A DNA stretch of 64,000 bases from Pyricularia pennisetigena (lineage: Eukaryota; Ascomycota; Sordariomycetes; Magnaporthales; Pyriculariaceae), in assembly GCF_004337985.1 (NCBI RefSeq), contig NC_043744.1, positions 2,764,408-2,828,407 on the forward strand, given 5' to 3'. The translations under genes were made by a program, and so were the position numbers. The notes beneath the pieces were generated by a model. That model worked only from the letters and a program-made list of their open reading frames with translations. It was not told the origin of the DNA and made no database searches. The first letter of the stretch is position 1, and the number at the start of each line of letters is the position of its first letter. Positions 1 to 12,470 of this stretch are shown here, piece after piece.

Positions 1-600
1 TTATAATCGTTATTGGTAAAATGCGAAATGGGTATCGATGGTATTTATTAGTGCACGTATAATATATTAAATGAAATTTATTTTATACGGATTGTCAAAT
101 AAATAATTTTGCGATATTTGGATTAGAATTTATATGTAAAAATTCCTTTTGTTTTTGCGATTTTTTATATATAAATTTTAACCGATTATAATCGTAATTG
201 TTAAAATGCGAAATGGGTATCGATGCTATTTTCGGGTTAATAATGGGGATACCGTTATCAACGGATAAAAAACGGGTTATATCCAACTTTTAATTGGCGT
301 ACCGGGTGCAAAAAATTTTGGATTTATAAAAAAGGTTTACCAATTCCTATTTTTAACGATGTTTTTTTTCGATATTTTGCGTGGTTGTGGAATAATAAGG
401 GAATATCGGTCGCAAAAAGGCCAAAAATACCGCCATAAACGGCGAAAATCGACAAATTGTCTTTAAACCTAAGCCAAAACGTTTTTTGGATGGGCCCACA
501 GGTACATTGCAAAACCGTAATTGAGCCACGAAATGGAGCGAGGCGAACGGAGTGGATTAATTGTGGAGCTTTGGGCTTTAGGGATGAGCCCTGAGACTAG
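1..600 (-). repeat. Dispersed repeat Y2, inverted copy
   Basis: This stretch matches 36824-37520 in the opposite orientation. Shared landmarks are the boundary motif AGTCTCAGGGCTTATCCCT (here reversed, ending near 600), a hairpin-prone GCCATAAACGGCG tract, and repeated ATCGATACCCATTTCGCAT blocks. No open frame or transposase motif is visible, so the class is unknown. It could be a non-autonomous element or a fragment of a larger one. Confidence 0.55.
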
Positions 601-1554
601 GTTTGAGGACAATTTGTCGATTTTCGCCGCTTATAACGGTATTTTCGTCAATTCGGCGACCAATAATCCGTTATAAAAAAATAAATACAAATCGTAAAAA
701 TAAACGGTTTGTACGTTAAAAATAGCATTTAATACCGTTATTAATAATGATGTAATTATATTTTTATATATAAAATTGGGCGAATTTGTTAGGCCCTGCT
801 TTTAATCCGCTTATAGCGGTATCATTTTTTCGATTTTATTTCGATTTTCGTATTTTTTTGATATTATTTTTATTTATCAATACAATTTCAAATTTTAAAT
901 GGGTGGGGGATAATATATATATAAATAATTATATACCAGATTTTGGTATATATACCTGATTATATAAACCGTTAAATACACGGATAGGGAAAATATATAT
1001 AATTTTATATAAAATTTACAATCGAAACGCTTTTATATTTTTGCCAATGATGGCGATAATAGAACCAAAACTTCAGGGCTTGGACTACGTAGATATGTAA
1101 GCGTTTACGTGAGATTCGCTTCGTAAAGTCGGCTTTAATTCTTTTTTATTAAAAGAAATGGTAAAATTATATTGTTTTTATATTTTTTATATTATGTAAT
1201 AAAATATAAATGGTAAAAAAACGTTAAATAATATCTATATATAATGATATACTATTAATGCTATATTAATGTTTTTTAAAATTCAAAAATAATTGGGCGA
1301 ATTATCAAGTTTTTTAATAAACTTTTTATTAAATACAAAATATTAATATAATATTTATTTTAGGCGGTAATCCCATCCACCTTCCACCGCCACGCTAATT
1401 TGAAAATCGCTTTAAAAATAATATGTTCTATTCGTATTAAACATTTTTGCTTAAAATAATAAATTAAATATAAAAATATATACTAAAAATTAAAAAATAC
1501 ATTAAATATTTAAATATTTATATAATTGGAAGAGATATACCCACGGCCCTGGTT
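601..1554. repeat. Repeat Y/Z fragments, no gene
   Basis: Bases 601-1150 hold pieces of the Y family: the GAGGACAATTTGTCG block follows directly on the 600 boundary, and near 1021 there is a reversed Y tail similar to 22300-22380 and 35510-35580. Bases 1261-1550 resemble 63290-63563 (repeat Z), sharing AATAATTGGGCGAA and a CTTCCACCG block. I see no supported coding sequence. Confidence 0.45.
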
Positions 1555-2182
1555 TGTGAACATGGCTAGCGCGGGGCTAGTTAAATTAGCTACCCTGCAT
1601 TATCTTATAACGGCTAGCACGGGCTAATTTTATTAGTCACCCTGCATCGAATAAATAAACAAATAACAAATAAAACGTATACGCGTTTATACACACAAAG
1701 CTTTATATATCACGTCTTTGTTCATAGTTTCAACAACAAAACAAATACCTCATATTTAATCTAGCTTAGTGGTATAATGCACGTACCATAATCTATATCA
1801 TATATACGTTGAAATGCGTGGGTTCGAATCCCGTTGTGGTCGCAGATTTTCTGTGCATGCATAAGCACAATAGGCCGTTAGGCTTAATGGGCCGTTAGGC
1901 TCAATAGGTCGGCAGGTAAGTCACATGAATAAGGCCAAATTATGTGACGTAACCCCGCATTCCGGACATCCGGATCGAAAATCTGCACCTACGGATTCGA
2001 ACACGTAATTTACAATTTAGCTTTAAATTAATCACTTTTATACCTTTATCGATTTAACGATTTAACGAATCGATTGTGCAACAATATATTATCTCTATTA
2101 CCCGCTAGCAGACGGTTATCTGCCATTTTAAGGTTCCATTAACCTTATACGTAATCCACCTTTCCCCGCGTTCAAAAATAAG
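1555..2182 (+). repeat. Copia-1 LTR, left arm of palindrome
   Basis: It starts with the Copia-1 LTR terminus TGTGAACATGGCTAGC and runs through the tRNA-like module and the CATGTGACG dyad to the AAGCTT near the LTR 3' end. There it turns into the reverse complement of the same LTR. It lacks the usual last ~30 bp (...CTCCTCACA). Modest RIP decay is present. Confidence 0.85.
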
Positions 2183-2812
2183 CTTAATCTTAAACGCGGG
2201 GAAAGGTGGATCACGTATAAGGCTAATGGAACCTTAAAATGGCAGATAACCGTCTGCTAGCGGGTAATAGAGATAATATATTGTTGCACAATCGATTCGT
2301 TGAATTGTTGAATCGATGAAGGTATAAAGGTGATAAATCTAAGGTTAAATTATGAATTACGTGTTCGAATCCGTAGGTGCAGATCTTCGATCCGGATGTC
2401 CGGAATGCGGGGTCACGTTACATGATTTGGCCTTATTCATGTGACTGACCTGCCGACCTATTGAGCCTAACGGCCCATTAAGCCTAACGGCCTATTGTGC
2501 TTATGCATGCACAGAAAATCTGCGACCACAACGGGATTCGAACCCACGCATTTCAACAACGTATATATAATATAGATTATGGTACGTGCATTATACCATT
2601 GAGCTAGATTATTTATAACGTATTTGTTTTGTTGTTAAATCTATGAACAAAGACGTAATATATAAAGCTTTGTGTGTATGAACGCGTATACGTTTTATTT
2701 GTTATTTATTTATTTATTCGATGCAGGGTGACTAAAAAATTAGCCCGTGCTAGCCGTTATAAAATAATGCTGGGTAGCTAATATAATTAGCCCTGCGCTA
2801 GCCATGTTCACA
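2183..2812 (-). repeat. Copia-1 LTR, right arm of palindrome
   Basis: This is the mirror copy of 1555-2182, ending in GCCATGTTCACA. The two arms meet at the palindromic AAGCTT (2180-2185) without a spacer, making a ~1.26-kb near-perfect inverted repeat. No 5-bp duplication is seen at the outer ends, so a simple double insertion is not supported. Confidence 0.85.
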
Positions 2813-4462
2813 AATAGGCCAAAATTCGGAAAAATTAAATTTGCAATATTTTATAGCGGATTTTATATCCGAAATTTCGATTTCAGGTTTTACAACGGCT
2901 AAAGCTGTTAATCATTGATTTAAAAATAAAAAAATCGGGTAGGAAAACGCTAAAAGAAAGCGCTAAAAAGGAAAATAATGGGCAAAAAAACAGCTTTAAA
3001 TTACAAAAAAAGGTAATAAAAACTTTAATTCGCATTTTGTTTTGCAAAAAATACTAAATCCTCCTCCAATAAATTAACCGCTGGAACGTTTATAACTTTC
3101 ATAAGTTTCGAATTATTTACGGGCCGGTTTTTAGGTAATATTAACGAATACGCAGCGTATAACGCCCTGGAATAGGAGGTTAATTCCGCTATTAACGGAA
3201 TTATAAAATTATGTTCGGATTCGGATTCGGAAACCGATACCGCTAAAACGCTTAAACCACAAATCTTAACAGATAACTTTAAAATTAAAACAAAGCCTGG
3301 ACGCGGCGAAAAAAAACCCTCAAATTTTAGAAACTAGGTTATTTTATCCTATACGATATAGATAATACGCACCATATTTTTGCATATAACCAATTTTTTA
3401 CCGATTATAACCCCGGTTTTACAGTCGAAACTAATACCGGAGGTTGCCCTGATAGGCCTATAAATACCGGAATTGTGAAGATACATATCCGTTACGGCCA
3501 AAAAATTGACGAATTTAAAAAAAGGACGTTGAATAACGTTTTATATATCCCTTCGTTTAAAATAAATATCGTTAATAGTTTTATACACTACAATATAGGG
3601 GGCGTACTATTAAAAATAGTTTATACAATAAAAATCGCAAAACGTAAAAACGTTTAAATACCGTTAAACAATCGTTTTATTTAAAAGTTAAAAAGTGCGA
3701 TATATTTGTTCGAAATATACTGAAAATTTCAAATTACGCTTATATAATAGGTAAATATAATACCGTATCTACTATGGTTTCACAAAAGGTTACAAAAAGC
3801 TACGTAACCCCGTCGGAAATAAAATTAAATAATGTAAACTTTAAAAGGGATTATAAAATTTACACCAATTTGGAACCGGAAAAAAATACGGTAACGGAAA
3901 AGCTAAATCACGAACAAAGTAAGGAAATACCCCTAAATTCATTTATAATATAGAAATTTAGCGGTAAAAACCCTGAAAATCCACGTAAAATTGGGCCCCG
4001 TAAGCCCGGTACACCGTGAAATAACCCTTTTATATAACCTAATATAAAAGGGATTATTTCCGAAAAAAGGGGTTTCCCACATAAAAGTTTCGTTGTTAAA
4101 ACCTTTTTAATTAGCGGATTTAAAGCAGGCCCCTATAAATTACCTCCTTTTAAAATTAAAACGAATTACGGACGGCTGGTTAGCTTTTAAAGGAAACGGA
4201 ATTATAAATAATTATAACGAAATCCAAAGCCAAAAAACCCTATTATAATATAAACGTTTGGGGTATATAAAATTATTATTGCTAAAAAAAACCGCTCAAA
4301 TTACAAAAGATTTACCTAATTTCGACAAAATTAGGGTAATTACCTGTATTGTTTACGTTAAAACCATTTCTGTTAAGCGTACAAATAAGGTCGCACTTTT
4401 TATACCCCCTAATATTTTCGATTTTATAAAAGGTAATACAGTAATTTTAAAACCTAATCTTT
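2813..4462 (+). pseudogene. Copia-2 protease/integrase fragment, RIP-decayed
   Basis: Plus-strand remnant of a Ty1/copia polyprotein, homologous to the reverse complement of ~15900-17360. It reads through a retropepsin-like region (3240-3660, with an 'FTDYNPGFT'-like block and a short open stretch at 3475-3657) into a GAG-pre-integrase zinc-binding region around 4258-4450. That region has a GYIKLLLLKKTAQITK block and two cysteines spaced as in the family ('C..YVK'). TAA/TAG stops stand where CAA, CAG or TGG would be expected. It is cut on both sides by Copia-1 LTRs, so neither LTR of its own family remains. Family-level call is good; exact limits are approximate. Confidence 0.65.
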
Positions 4463-5123
4463 ATAAACAGGTTACGAAATAAAATAAACTTAATTTTAAA
4501 CGCGGGGAAAGGTGGATCACGTATAAGATTAATAGAACGTAAAAATGGCAAATAAGCGTTTGCTAACGGGTAATAGAAATAACATATTGTTTTTACACAA
4601 TCGATCCGTTAAATCGTTAAATCGATAATGGTTTAAAAGTAATAAATTTAAGGCTAAGTTGTAAATTACGTGTTCGAATCCGTAGGTGCAGATCTTCGAT
4701 CCGGATGTCCGGAATGCGGGGTCACGTCACATAATTTGGCCTTATTCATATAACTAACCTACCGACCTATTGAGCTGAACGGCCCATTAAGCCTAACGGC
4801 CTATTGTGCTTATGCATGCACAGAAAATCTGCGACCACAACGGGATTCGAACCCACGCACTTTAACAACGTATATATAATATAGATTATGGTACGTGTAT
4901 TATACCATTAAGCTAGATTATATATGACGTATTTGTTTTGTTGTTAAAACTATGAACAAAGACGTGATATATAAAGCTTTGTATGTATAATAAACGCGAT
5001 ACGTTTTCTTTGTTATTTGTTTATTTACTCGATGCAGGGTGACTAATAAAATTAGCCCGTGCTAGCCGTTATAAGATAATGCAGGGTAGCTAATATATTA
5101 GCCCTGCGCTAGCCATGTTCACA
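4463..5123 (-). repeat. Copia-1 LTR, inverted, RIP-decayed
   Basis: Inverted Copia-1 LTR. The 3'-terminal part is RIP-altered (GGTTACGAAATAAAATAAAC replaces GGTTACGAGATAGAATAAGC) and the other end is intact (GCCATGTTCACA at 5112-5123). It includes the tRNA-like module in minus sense at about 4840-4915. It abuts the 3' tail of a plus-oriented LTR directly, again an inverted LTR junction. Confidence 0.85.
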
Positions 5124-5197
5124 CCATTAACCTTAAACGTAATCCATTTTTCCCCGCGGTTAAGATTAAGTTGATTTTATTTCGTAACCCTTTTACA
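5124..5197 (+). repeat. Truncated 5' LTR tail of decayed Copia-1
   Basis: Only the last ~74 bp of a plus-oriented Copia-1 LTR remain (CCATTAACC...TTTTACA, RIP form of CTCCTCACA). It is followed immediately by the primer site, so this is what is left of the 5' LTR of the element at 5198-10807. Confidence 0.75.
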
Positions 5198-5211
5198 GGT
5201 TATAAGCCCGG
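5198..5211 (+). promoter_or_regulatory. Primer-binding site, half tRNA-iMet type
   Basis: GGTTATAAGCCCGG abuts the LTR. It is the RIP form (one G to A) of GGTTATGAGCCCGG in the young copy. The unmutated form is complementary to the anticodon stem-loop of initiator tRNA-Met (GGGCTCATAACC), not to a tRNA 3' CCA end. Confidence 0.7.
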
Positions 5212-5577
5212 ATCAGCTTATACCAACGAAATTGATATTAATATTTTTAAATCCATCGACTAATTTTCAGCCTTATCTCGGATTAACCGGAGCTTTGAAC
5301 CATTCGATACTTTTATCTACGTTTTTTCGAACCGTATTATTACCTTAACCGGAATCGCACGCGCCGTCGAGAAACCCCGACCGTTATACTGCACCCTCCC
5401 ATACCTACTTATATACCTTAACAAACACTCGCCTATATTTTCACCGTTATTCGACCTATCGATACGAAACCTATATTATCCGAAAGCTCCTTTCAGATCC
5501 TATCCGATCGAATAATCTTTTTAACCCCAATCCCGACCGTTACCGAAATATAATACCAAAAAGACCTTTTATTTAAA

Positions 5578-6411
5578 ATGGTTACTTTCGACAAAATCCC
5601 AATGGTAACCTTAAAGGGCACCGAAAGTTACGTTATCCGGGTTATTCGTACTTAAACGGCCCTAGAAGTGAAGGGATTCGCGTGTACCCTGGAGCAAAAG
5701 GAGGCAGTTATTATTAGTTTCGACGTTAATAATAATACGGAGCCCATTAATATCCCCAATAGTATCCAAAATGGTAATAATAATACCCTCAAACGTCTGG
5801 ATTATAAAAAGAAAAATACGCAGGTTTCAAACATTATAAAATTACTGTGCGATAATGGACCTTTTTTACATGTAAAAAAATGCATTTCTGCGTACGAGAC
5901 CTGGAATAAATTAAAAGATTTATATTATCCCGAAGGTTTTATTTGGGACTACCTTTTATTAAAGGAGTCTTTTTCGGCCGTACCAGAATTATTCGATGAT
6001 ATCGAGGTTTATTTGAATAAAATAAAAGAACTATATTTAGTTCTGAAATTGAAAGGCTTAATCACCCAAAATAAGGTTATTATAACCTGGGTATTAAATA
6101 TTTTAAATCCAAATTGGACCTTTTTTGCACACACTGTTATCCAAAACTTACGGTATAATTCAAATAAACATACGGTAGATTTATTATTTGCCAATATTTT
6201 AAATAAACTCCGTAGTAAGGATAATACTAATAAACATAATACCGTATCGTGTAATGAATGTTTAACCTTTAACAAGGTTAATAATAAGGTAGACCTTTTA
6301 CCCATTAATAATTATAATTATGTTTATATTTATAATTACACCCGAAATTATATTTGTAATTATAATTGTAATAATCATTACCCCGTAACGGGAATAAAGC
6401 TGATAGATTGA
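5578..6411 (+). pseudogene. Copia-1 gag, RIP-decayed
   Basis: This aligns along its length with the intact Copia-1 gag at 33342-34097 (minus). The start ATG at 5578 matches the ATG of that gene. The first ~30 codons contain a stop, and an open stretch of 247 codons follows from 5668. Family-typical features are a copia-type gag domain with 'AYETWNKLKDLY' and a conserved 'LLLKESFSAVPE' block. The 3' end drifts into Tyr/Asn-rich codons. It would have formed the virus-like particle coat; here it is dead. Confidence 0.8.
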
Positions 6412-9400
6412 ATTTGGGACACTACTGTTTTACAACGGTTACTGTACCTAATTTATTTTATTTTAACTTTAATCTACATATTGTATTGCACTCTACTATA
6501 AAGTCCTCCAATTTTATAGTAGACAATGCAACAACCATTTATATATGTTGCAATGTATGATACTTAATAGACGTTAAAAATATAAATACGATTGTTGAAT
6601 GGGGTAATGTTTCCCACTTAAATATAAATAAAATGGGAACTATAAAGATAAGATTTAACGATATAGGTATAACAGAAACTATGAATAACGTGTACTATGT
6701 ACCAGAATTTGGGTTCAATATACTCTCTATTGCACAAGTAAGTAACTATATTATAACTTTTATAAACCATGAAGCAATAGTGATACATACAAAACACAGA
6801 CATAAAATAATAGAAGGTTGTAAAAATAAAGGGTTATATATTCTACCTACCCAAATTGTGGAAAATAATTGTATACTGCATACGGAAAAAAAGTCGAATA
6901 ATAACGATATTTCTTCCAATGCAATATATAAACTATACGTTAAATATGGGCATATAGGGTTAACACCCCTATTGCAGTTGATAAAGATAAATAAAATAAA
7001 AATATCCAAAAACGATATATATAATTATAATAAATATACCTGTGAAATTTGCTTAGCTGTAGAATCAGATCGGAAAATAGACAGGACTTCTGCAAATATT
7101 ACAAATTATAATATATTAGACAGAATCCATTCCAATCTAGGTGAACCCATAAATCCACCCACGTATAATTATTTTAAATATTATATAACGTTTTTGGATA
7201 AGAAATGACGTTATTTACGTGTTGTATTGTTAAAAACAAAGCTGATGCCTTGGAGGCACTCAATATATATAAAAAAACAAATGGATAATAGTACCGTTAA
7301 TATATATAGTAAAAGAACAATAAAGGAGTTTTTTACCGATAATGGAGGCGAATATATAAGTAACCAATTTAACATTGCGTGACAAAATAACGATATTATA
7401 CACCATTTTACGCCTGTATATACAAAAGAGCCAAGTGGGTTAATAAAACGTATAAATTTAACCCTATTTAATAAGGATAGGGCTATATTATGTAATAGTA
7501 AAGCACCTAATTATTTATGGGGTAAGGCTTTATTGGCCACTGTATACCCATATAATAACACCCCATATACGGCTTTAAATATGCAGACGCCAGCCAATAT
7601 ATTTCACAATATAAGTGAAAATAATATAAATAATAATGCAATTCACGTAAATAACTATATATAGCCTTGGGGATATATTATTTACTATAACGATAACTAT
7701 GATACGCAAAAGCTCAAACCTCGAAATATAATTGGTATTTAAGTATCTTTTACACCTAATATAAAAATATATTAAATAAGGGACCTATATAAGAGGGAAT
7801 GTCTCCTGGTCAGAGATATTACCTTTATAACGGATAAATTTCATCCACATATAAATAACGAAAATACGAATATAAATAACATAAACGAGGTCGAATTCTA
7901 TTTGCCAGATTTCAAGGTAAATTTAGTAAATAATAGAAACTCAAATAAAAATAAAAGTAAGAACTTTGATAAGAATAACATTCATAACATTAATAACGCG
8001 AATAACGTTAACAATGTTGATAAAGGCAGCGTCGTTAATAACAATAATCCCAAAACAGCTAACAATTCGTCTATAAAAATAAATATAAATAAACCCCCAT
8101 AAACTCTGCAGAATATGAAATATATAATGACGTTCTATTTACGATACGTGATATCAATAAGTCGTTGGAATTTAATTTTAACGAAGATAATTACGGAATG
8201 ATAACGAATTCGTTAATAGAACCAAACACCTATAAACAAACCATGGAAAGCCAAAATTGGGAAAATTGGTTGCAGGCTTGCAAAAACGAGAATAATAGCT
8301 TAATAGAATCCAATACATTTACTATAACGAACTTACCTCCAAATAAAATAGCTATAACTGGGCGCTGGATTTTTAAAAAAAAACCGTTCAACAATATAAA
8401 TAATATTCGTTTTAATACGGATATTAATAACGGTATCGTTATAAAGCCAGATGGGTAATACAGGGATTCCACCAGATTATGGGTGTTAATTACCTGGATA
8501 CCTTTTCTACAACTTGTAAAACAAAAACCTGGTATATATTTATAATGCTAGCATTATATAAAGGGTGGTACGTCATTCAATATAACGTTAAAAACGCGTT
8601 TTTATACGCAAATATCAATACCGGAATATATATAAAGTTATTTACAGGGCTATATATAAATAAAAAGTATATAAATAAAGTGGGTAAATTAAATAAAGCC
8701 CTGTATGGTCTAAAACAAGCGCCTAAATTTTGGTATAAATACCTACCAAAACGCTGATAAAACAAGGCTTTACTGTTTTCCCATACGACGAAAGCGTATA
8801 TATAAACTAAAATAATAATAGCCAATTTTTTGGCATTATTATGGTTTGCCACGTCGACGATATTTTGGCATTTAACGCCGATTTATCGTTATTAGATATT
8901 TTTAATAAAGAATAATCCAAGTATATAAAATAAAATGTATGGGACCTGTATCAAATTTTTTGGGTAACAGGATAATTATAAATAAAAACAATAAAACCGC
9001 TTTTATTAACCAGGAAGATGATACCAATAAAATATTGAATAAATTCAATATTATAAATAACGAAAAACCTTCTACCATTCCGGGGGTACCAGGTTTAAAA
9101 TTCGATATAAATAAATATAAAGCAACAAAAGAGGAAATTAAAGATTTCCAATAGAAAGTAGGCTTATTATTATATTTAGCAATAAAAGGCCGCCCAAATA
9201 TAATATATTGCACGTGCCTAACCGCCAGGTTTATAACTAATCCTGGGGTTAAACATTTCAAAATATTTGAAAATGTTTTTAAATATTTGCTAAAAAATCC
9301 CATTTTTGGCCTATAATATAACGTTAATAATATATCCCAATAAAACGTTAGCAATAACGGATCCAATAAAAATAACGTTAACGAAAAGTTAATAAATAAT

Positions 9401-10165
9401 ATAAATAATATAAATAATATAAATAATATAAATAATATAAATAATATAAATAATATAAATAATATAAATAATATAAATAATATAAATAATATAAATAATA
9501 TAAATAATATAAATAATATAAATAATATAAATAATATAAATAATATAAATAATATAAATAATATAAATAATATAAATAATATAAATAATATAAACCTGCA
9601 GGATAAAAGCCAAAATAACGATAATATATTATTGATTAAGGGATATACAGATTTTGATCGGGCTGACGACCTAAATTAAAAACCTTCCACTATTGGATAT
9701 ATATTTAACCTGTCCAGCAATTATAACATAAATAACGATAACAATATAATAAGTTGGACTTTTCATCATCAAAAAACGGTAGCTCCATCGTCGATTGAAG
9801 CTAAATATATGGTTGTACGGGACGCCGACAAAAAAACCATATACTTAAATAATATACTAAATTATATAAATAATAATTCAAAATTGGGCTTTAACATTAA
9901 AACCCCTTTGATTTTAGTGGATAATACGTCTACCATGAAGCTCGCGGAAAACCCGGAATTTCATAAAAGATCTAAACATATCGATATAATATATCATTTT
10001 AGCCGCGAAGCTATAAATAATGATTTAGTTGAGTTGAAATATATACCAACTAAATTAAATATAGCTGATTTTTTAACGAAATCAGTACCCGGACCTTTGC
10101 ATAAGGATTTATTCTCCTATGCACATGTCAATCACGGTGCAGAAGATAATAATAAACATAACTAA
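6412..10165 (+). pseudogene. Copia-1 pol, RIP-decayed
   Basis: Remnant of the Ty1/copia polyprotein in the order protease, integrase, reverse transcriptase, RNase H. 6633-7208 carries the protease/GAG-pre-integrase region (a block starting NNVYYVPEFGFNIL, then HIGLTPL and a C..C pair). Around 7320-7460 is the integrase block with TDNGGEY. 8165-8757 is the RT N-terminal half with GRWIFKKK and KALYGLKQAPK. VDD lies near 8855, and 9809-10165 is the RNase H tail ending like the intact copy. Scattered TAA/TAG stops replace Gln/Trp codons. Unlike the young copy, it retains the ~1-kb segment between gag and integrase, so it shows what that copy has lost. Confidence 0.85.
9389..9594 (+). repeat. 9-bp microsatellite (AATAATATA)n in pol
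   Basis: About 22-23 copies of a 9-bp unit coding Asn-Asn-Ile fill the linker between RT and RNase H of the decayed Copia-1. The young copy has only about three units at the same place (31250-31280). The expansion occurred within this copy. The long minus-strand open frame here is a by-product of the repeat. Confidence 0.95.
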
Positions 10166-10199
10166 AACAAAACGTATCCACTCGCTAATTTGTTTATTA

Positions 10200-10807
10200 T
10201 TTTATAACGGCTAGCACGGGCTAATTTTATTAGTCACCCTGCATCGAATAAATAAATAAATAACAAATAAAACGTATACGCGTTTATACACACAAAGCTT
10301 TATATATCACGTCTTTGTTCATAGTTTCAACAACAAAACAAATACCTCATATTTAATCTAGCTTAGTGGTATAATGCACGTACCATAATCTATATCATAT
10401 ATACGTTGAAATGCGTGGGTTCGAATCCCGTTGTGGTCGCAGATTTTCTGTGCATGCATAAGCACAATAGGCCGTTGGGTTTAATGGGCCGTGAGGTTCA
10501 ATAGGTCGGCAGGTCAGTCACATGAATAAGGCCAAATCATGTGACGTGACCCCGCATTCCGGACATCCGGATCGAAGATCTGCACCTACGGATTCGAACA
10601 CGTAATTCATAACTTAGCCCTAGATTCATCACCTTCATAACCTTCATCGATTTAACGATTCAACGAATCGATTGTGCAACAATATATTATCTCTATTACC
10701 CGCTAGCAGACGGTTATCTGCCATTTCAACGTTCCATCAACCTTATACGTGATCCACTTTTCCCCGCGTTCAAGATTAAGCTTATTCTATCTCGTAACCT
10801 CCTCACA
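10200..10807 (+). repeat. 3' LTR of decayed Copia-1, 5'-truncated
   Basis: Plus-oriented LTR ending CTCCTCACA at 10807. The first ~50 bp of the LTR plus the polypurine tract are missing: the internal sequence TTTATTATTTTATA runs straight into AACGGCTAGCACGGG. The join lies in a shared ATTATTTTATA word, as expected for a microhomology deletion. The tRNA-like module (about 10360-10441) is well preserved. Confidence 0.85.
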
Positions 10808-11125
10808 TACCGCACACGATTTTCCGAAAAATTATTTTATATACGTTGTTAAAAAAACACCATTATTTCCATATAAACCCTTTTTGGGTTCGCACTAATT
10901 TGCTTATTTGGTGAAATTTTCAACCCGGTACAGGGTAGCTAATTTGTAAGTGCAGGGTGGGTGTTAAACCCCATTAGCTAACATTTGAAATCGCAATTCC
11001 TGCAATATATAAAATATAATAAAAAATCCGACAACCCCAACAGCCCCGTTTCAGCACTATTTACATTGGTTTATATACAAATAAAAATGGATTCATTAAA
11101 TGTTAAATGACGCATATAATTAACA
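10808..11125 (-). repeat. Copia-2 LTR fragment, inverted
   Basis: Partial Copia-2 LTR, entering at TACCGCACACGATTTTCC and ending ...CGCATATAATTAACA. The same segments recur in 11231-12458, 21079-21403, 59727-60294 and 62652-63218. It is directly joined to the end of the Copia-1 3' LTR. The next ~105 bp (11126-11230) resemble Copia-2 internal sequence near 17530-17640. Confidence 0.75.
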
Positions 11126-11230
11126 AATTCAGGTATCGATCCTGTAAATTTCGAAAAATTAAAAGCGTGGGATTTTTAATTTATAAATTTTAACTAAATT
11201 CGGGTATAACGGAATAATTATTTTCCAAAA

Positions 11231-12458
11231 TGTTAATAATATGGGTTGTTAACAGGGCTTTAAGCATTAACTTAAATACGGCGTGGTGTTAATTGTATTA
11301 TAAAACCCTGTAATTACAAGGTTTAAATGCATTAAATTCACTAAAATGGTTTATTAATTTTGGGATTAATAAATTTAATTTATTAATGGGGGAAATTTTA
11401 TTTTATGTCCCTAATTAAGTTTCCGACTTCGAAATGGGGGTCCGTACCCCGCAGAAAGCTCCGGTGCCGCACACGATTTTCCGAAAAATTATTTTGTATG
11501 CGTTGTTAAGAAACATTTTTATTTCCATATAAATTATTTTTGGGTTCGCACTAATTTGTTAATTTGGTGAAAGTTCTAACCCGGTATAGGGTAATTGATT
11601 CGTAGGTGCAGGGTGGGTGTTAAACCCGGTACAGGTGTGAACATGGCTAGCGCAGGGCTAATTAGATTAGCTACCCTGCATTATTTTATAACGGCTAGCA
11701 CGGGCTAATTTTATTAGTCACCCTGCATCGAATAAATAAATAAATAACAAATAAAACGTATACGCGTTTATATACACAAAGCTTTATATATTACGTCTTT
11801 GTCCATAGTTTCAACAACAAAACAAATACGTTATAAATAATCTAGCTTAGTGGTATAATGCACGTACCATAATCTATATTATATATACGTTGTTGAAGTG
11901 CGTAAGTTCGAATCCCGTTATGGTCGCAGATTTTCTGTGCATGCATAAGCACAATAGGCCGTTGGGTTTAATGGGCCGTGAGGTTCAATAGGTCGGCAGG
12001 TCAGTCACATGAATAAGGCCAAATCATGTGACGTGACCCCGCATTCCGGACATCCGGATCGAAGATCTGCACCTACGGATTCGAACACGTAATTCATAAC
12101 TTAGCCCTAGATTCATCACCTTCATAACCTTCATCGATTTAACGATTCAACGAATCGATTGTGCAACAACAATATATTAACTCTATTACCCGCTAGCAGA
12201 CGGTTATCTGCCATTTCAACGTTCCATCAGCCTTATATGTGATCCACTTTTCCCCGCGTTCAAGATTAAGCTTATTCTATCTCGTAACCTCCTCACAACA
12301 GGGTGAAACCCTATTCGTTAATTTTAAATCGCAATTCCTGTAATACGTATAACGGAAAATCCGACAACCCCAATAACCCCATTTCGGCATTATTTATTAT
12401 AGTTTATATATAATTCAAAGTAAACCTAGTATATGTTAAATAACGCATATAATTAATA
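11231..12458 (-). repeat. Copia-2 LTR split by a Copia-1 solo LTR
   Basis: It starts TGTTAATAATATGGG and ends ATAATTAATA (RIP form of ATTAACA), with a Copia-1 LTR inserted at 11636-12297. Its position before a polypurine tract and the minus-strand Copia-2 pol marks it as the 3' LTR of that element. Confidence 0.8.
11636..12297 (+). mobile_element. Solo Copia-1 LTR, TSD ACAGG
   Basis: Complete ~662-bp LTR with TGTGAACATGG and CTCCTCACA ends, flanked by the 5-bp duplication ACAGG (11631-11635 and 12298-12302). It is the product of insertion followed by LTR-LTR recombination. The B-box-like site is partly RIP-altered (AAGTTCGAATCC). Confidence 0.93.
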
Positions 12459-12470
12459 CCCCCTTTTTTG
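12459..12470 (-). promoter_or_regulatory. Polypurine tract of Copia-2
   Basis: In element sense the strand reads CAAAAAAGGGGG directly before the LTR terminus. This is the expected plus-strand primer for reverse transcription. Confidence 0.7.

Noticed and set aside
1760..1845. Functional tRNA gene in each Copia-1 LTR
   Set aside because: A- and B-box words are present, but the 5' and 3' acceptor strands do not pair and the anticodon loop is irregular, so it is called tRNA-like only.
9389..9613. 74-codon minus-strand frame of Ile-Ile-Tyr repeats
   Set aside because: It is the reverse reading of the 9-bp microsatellite inside copia pol, with no coding evidence.
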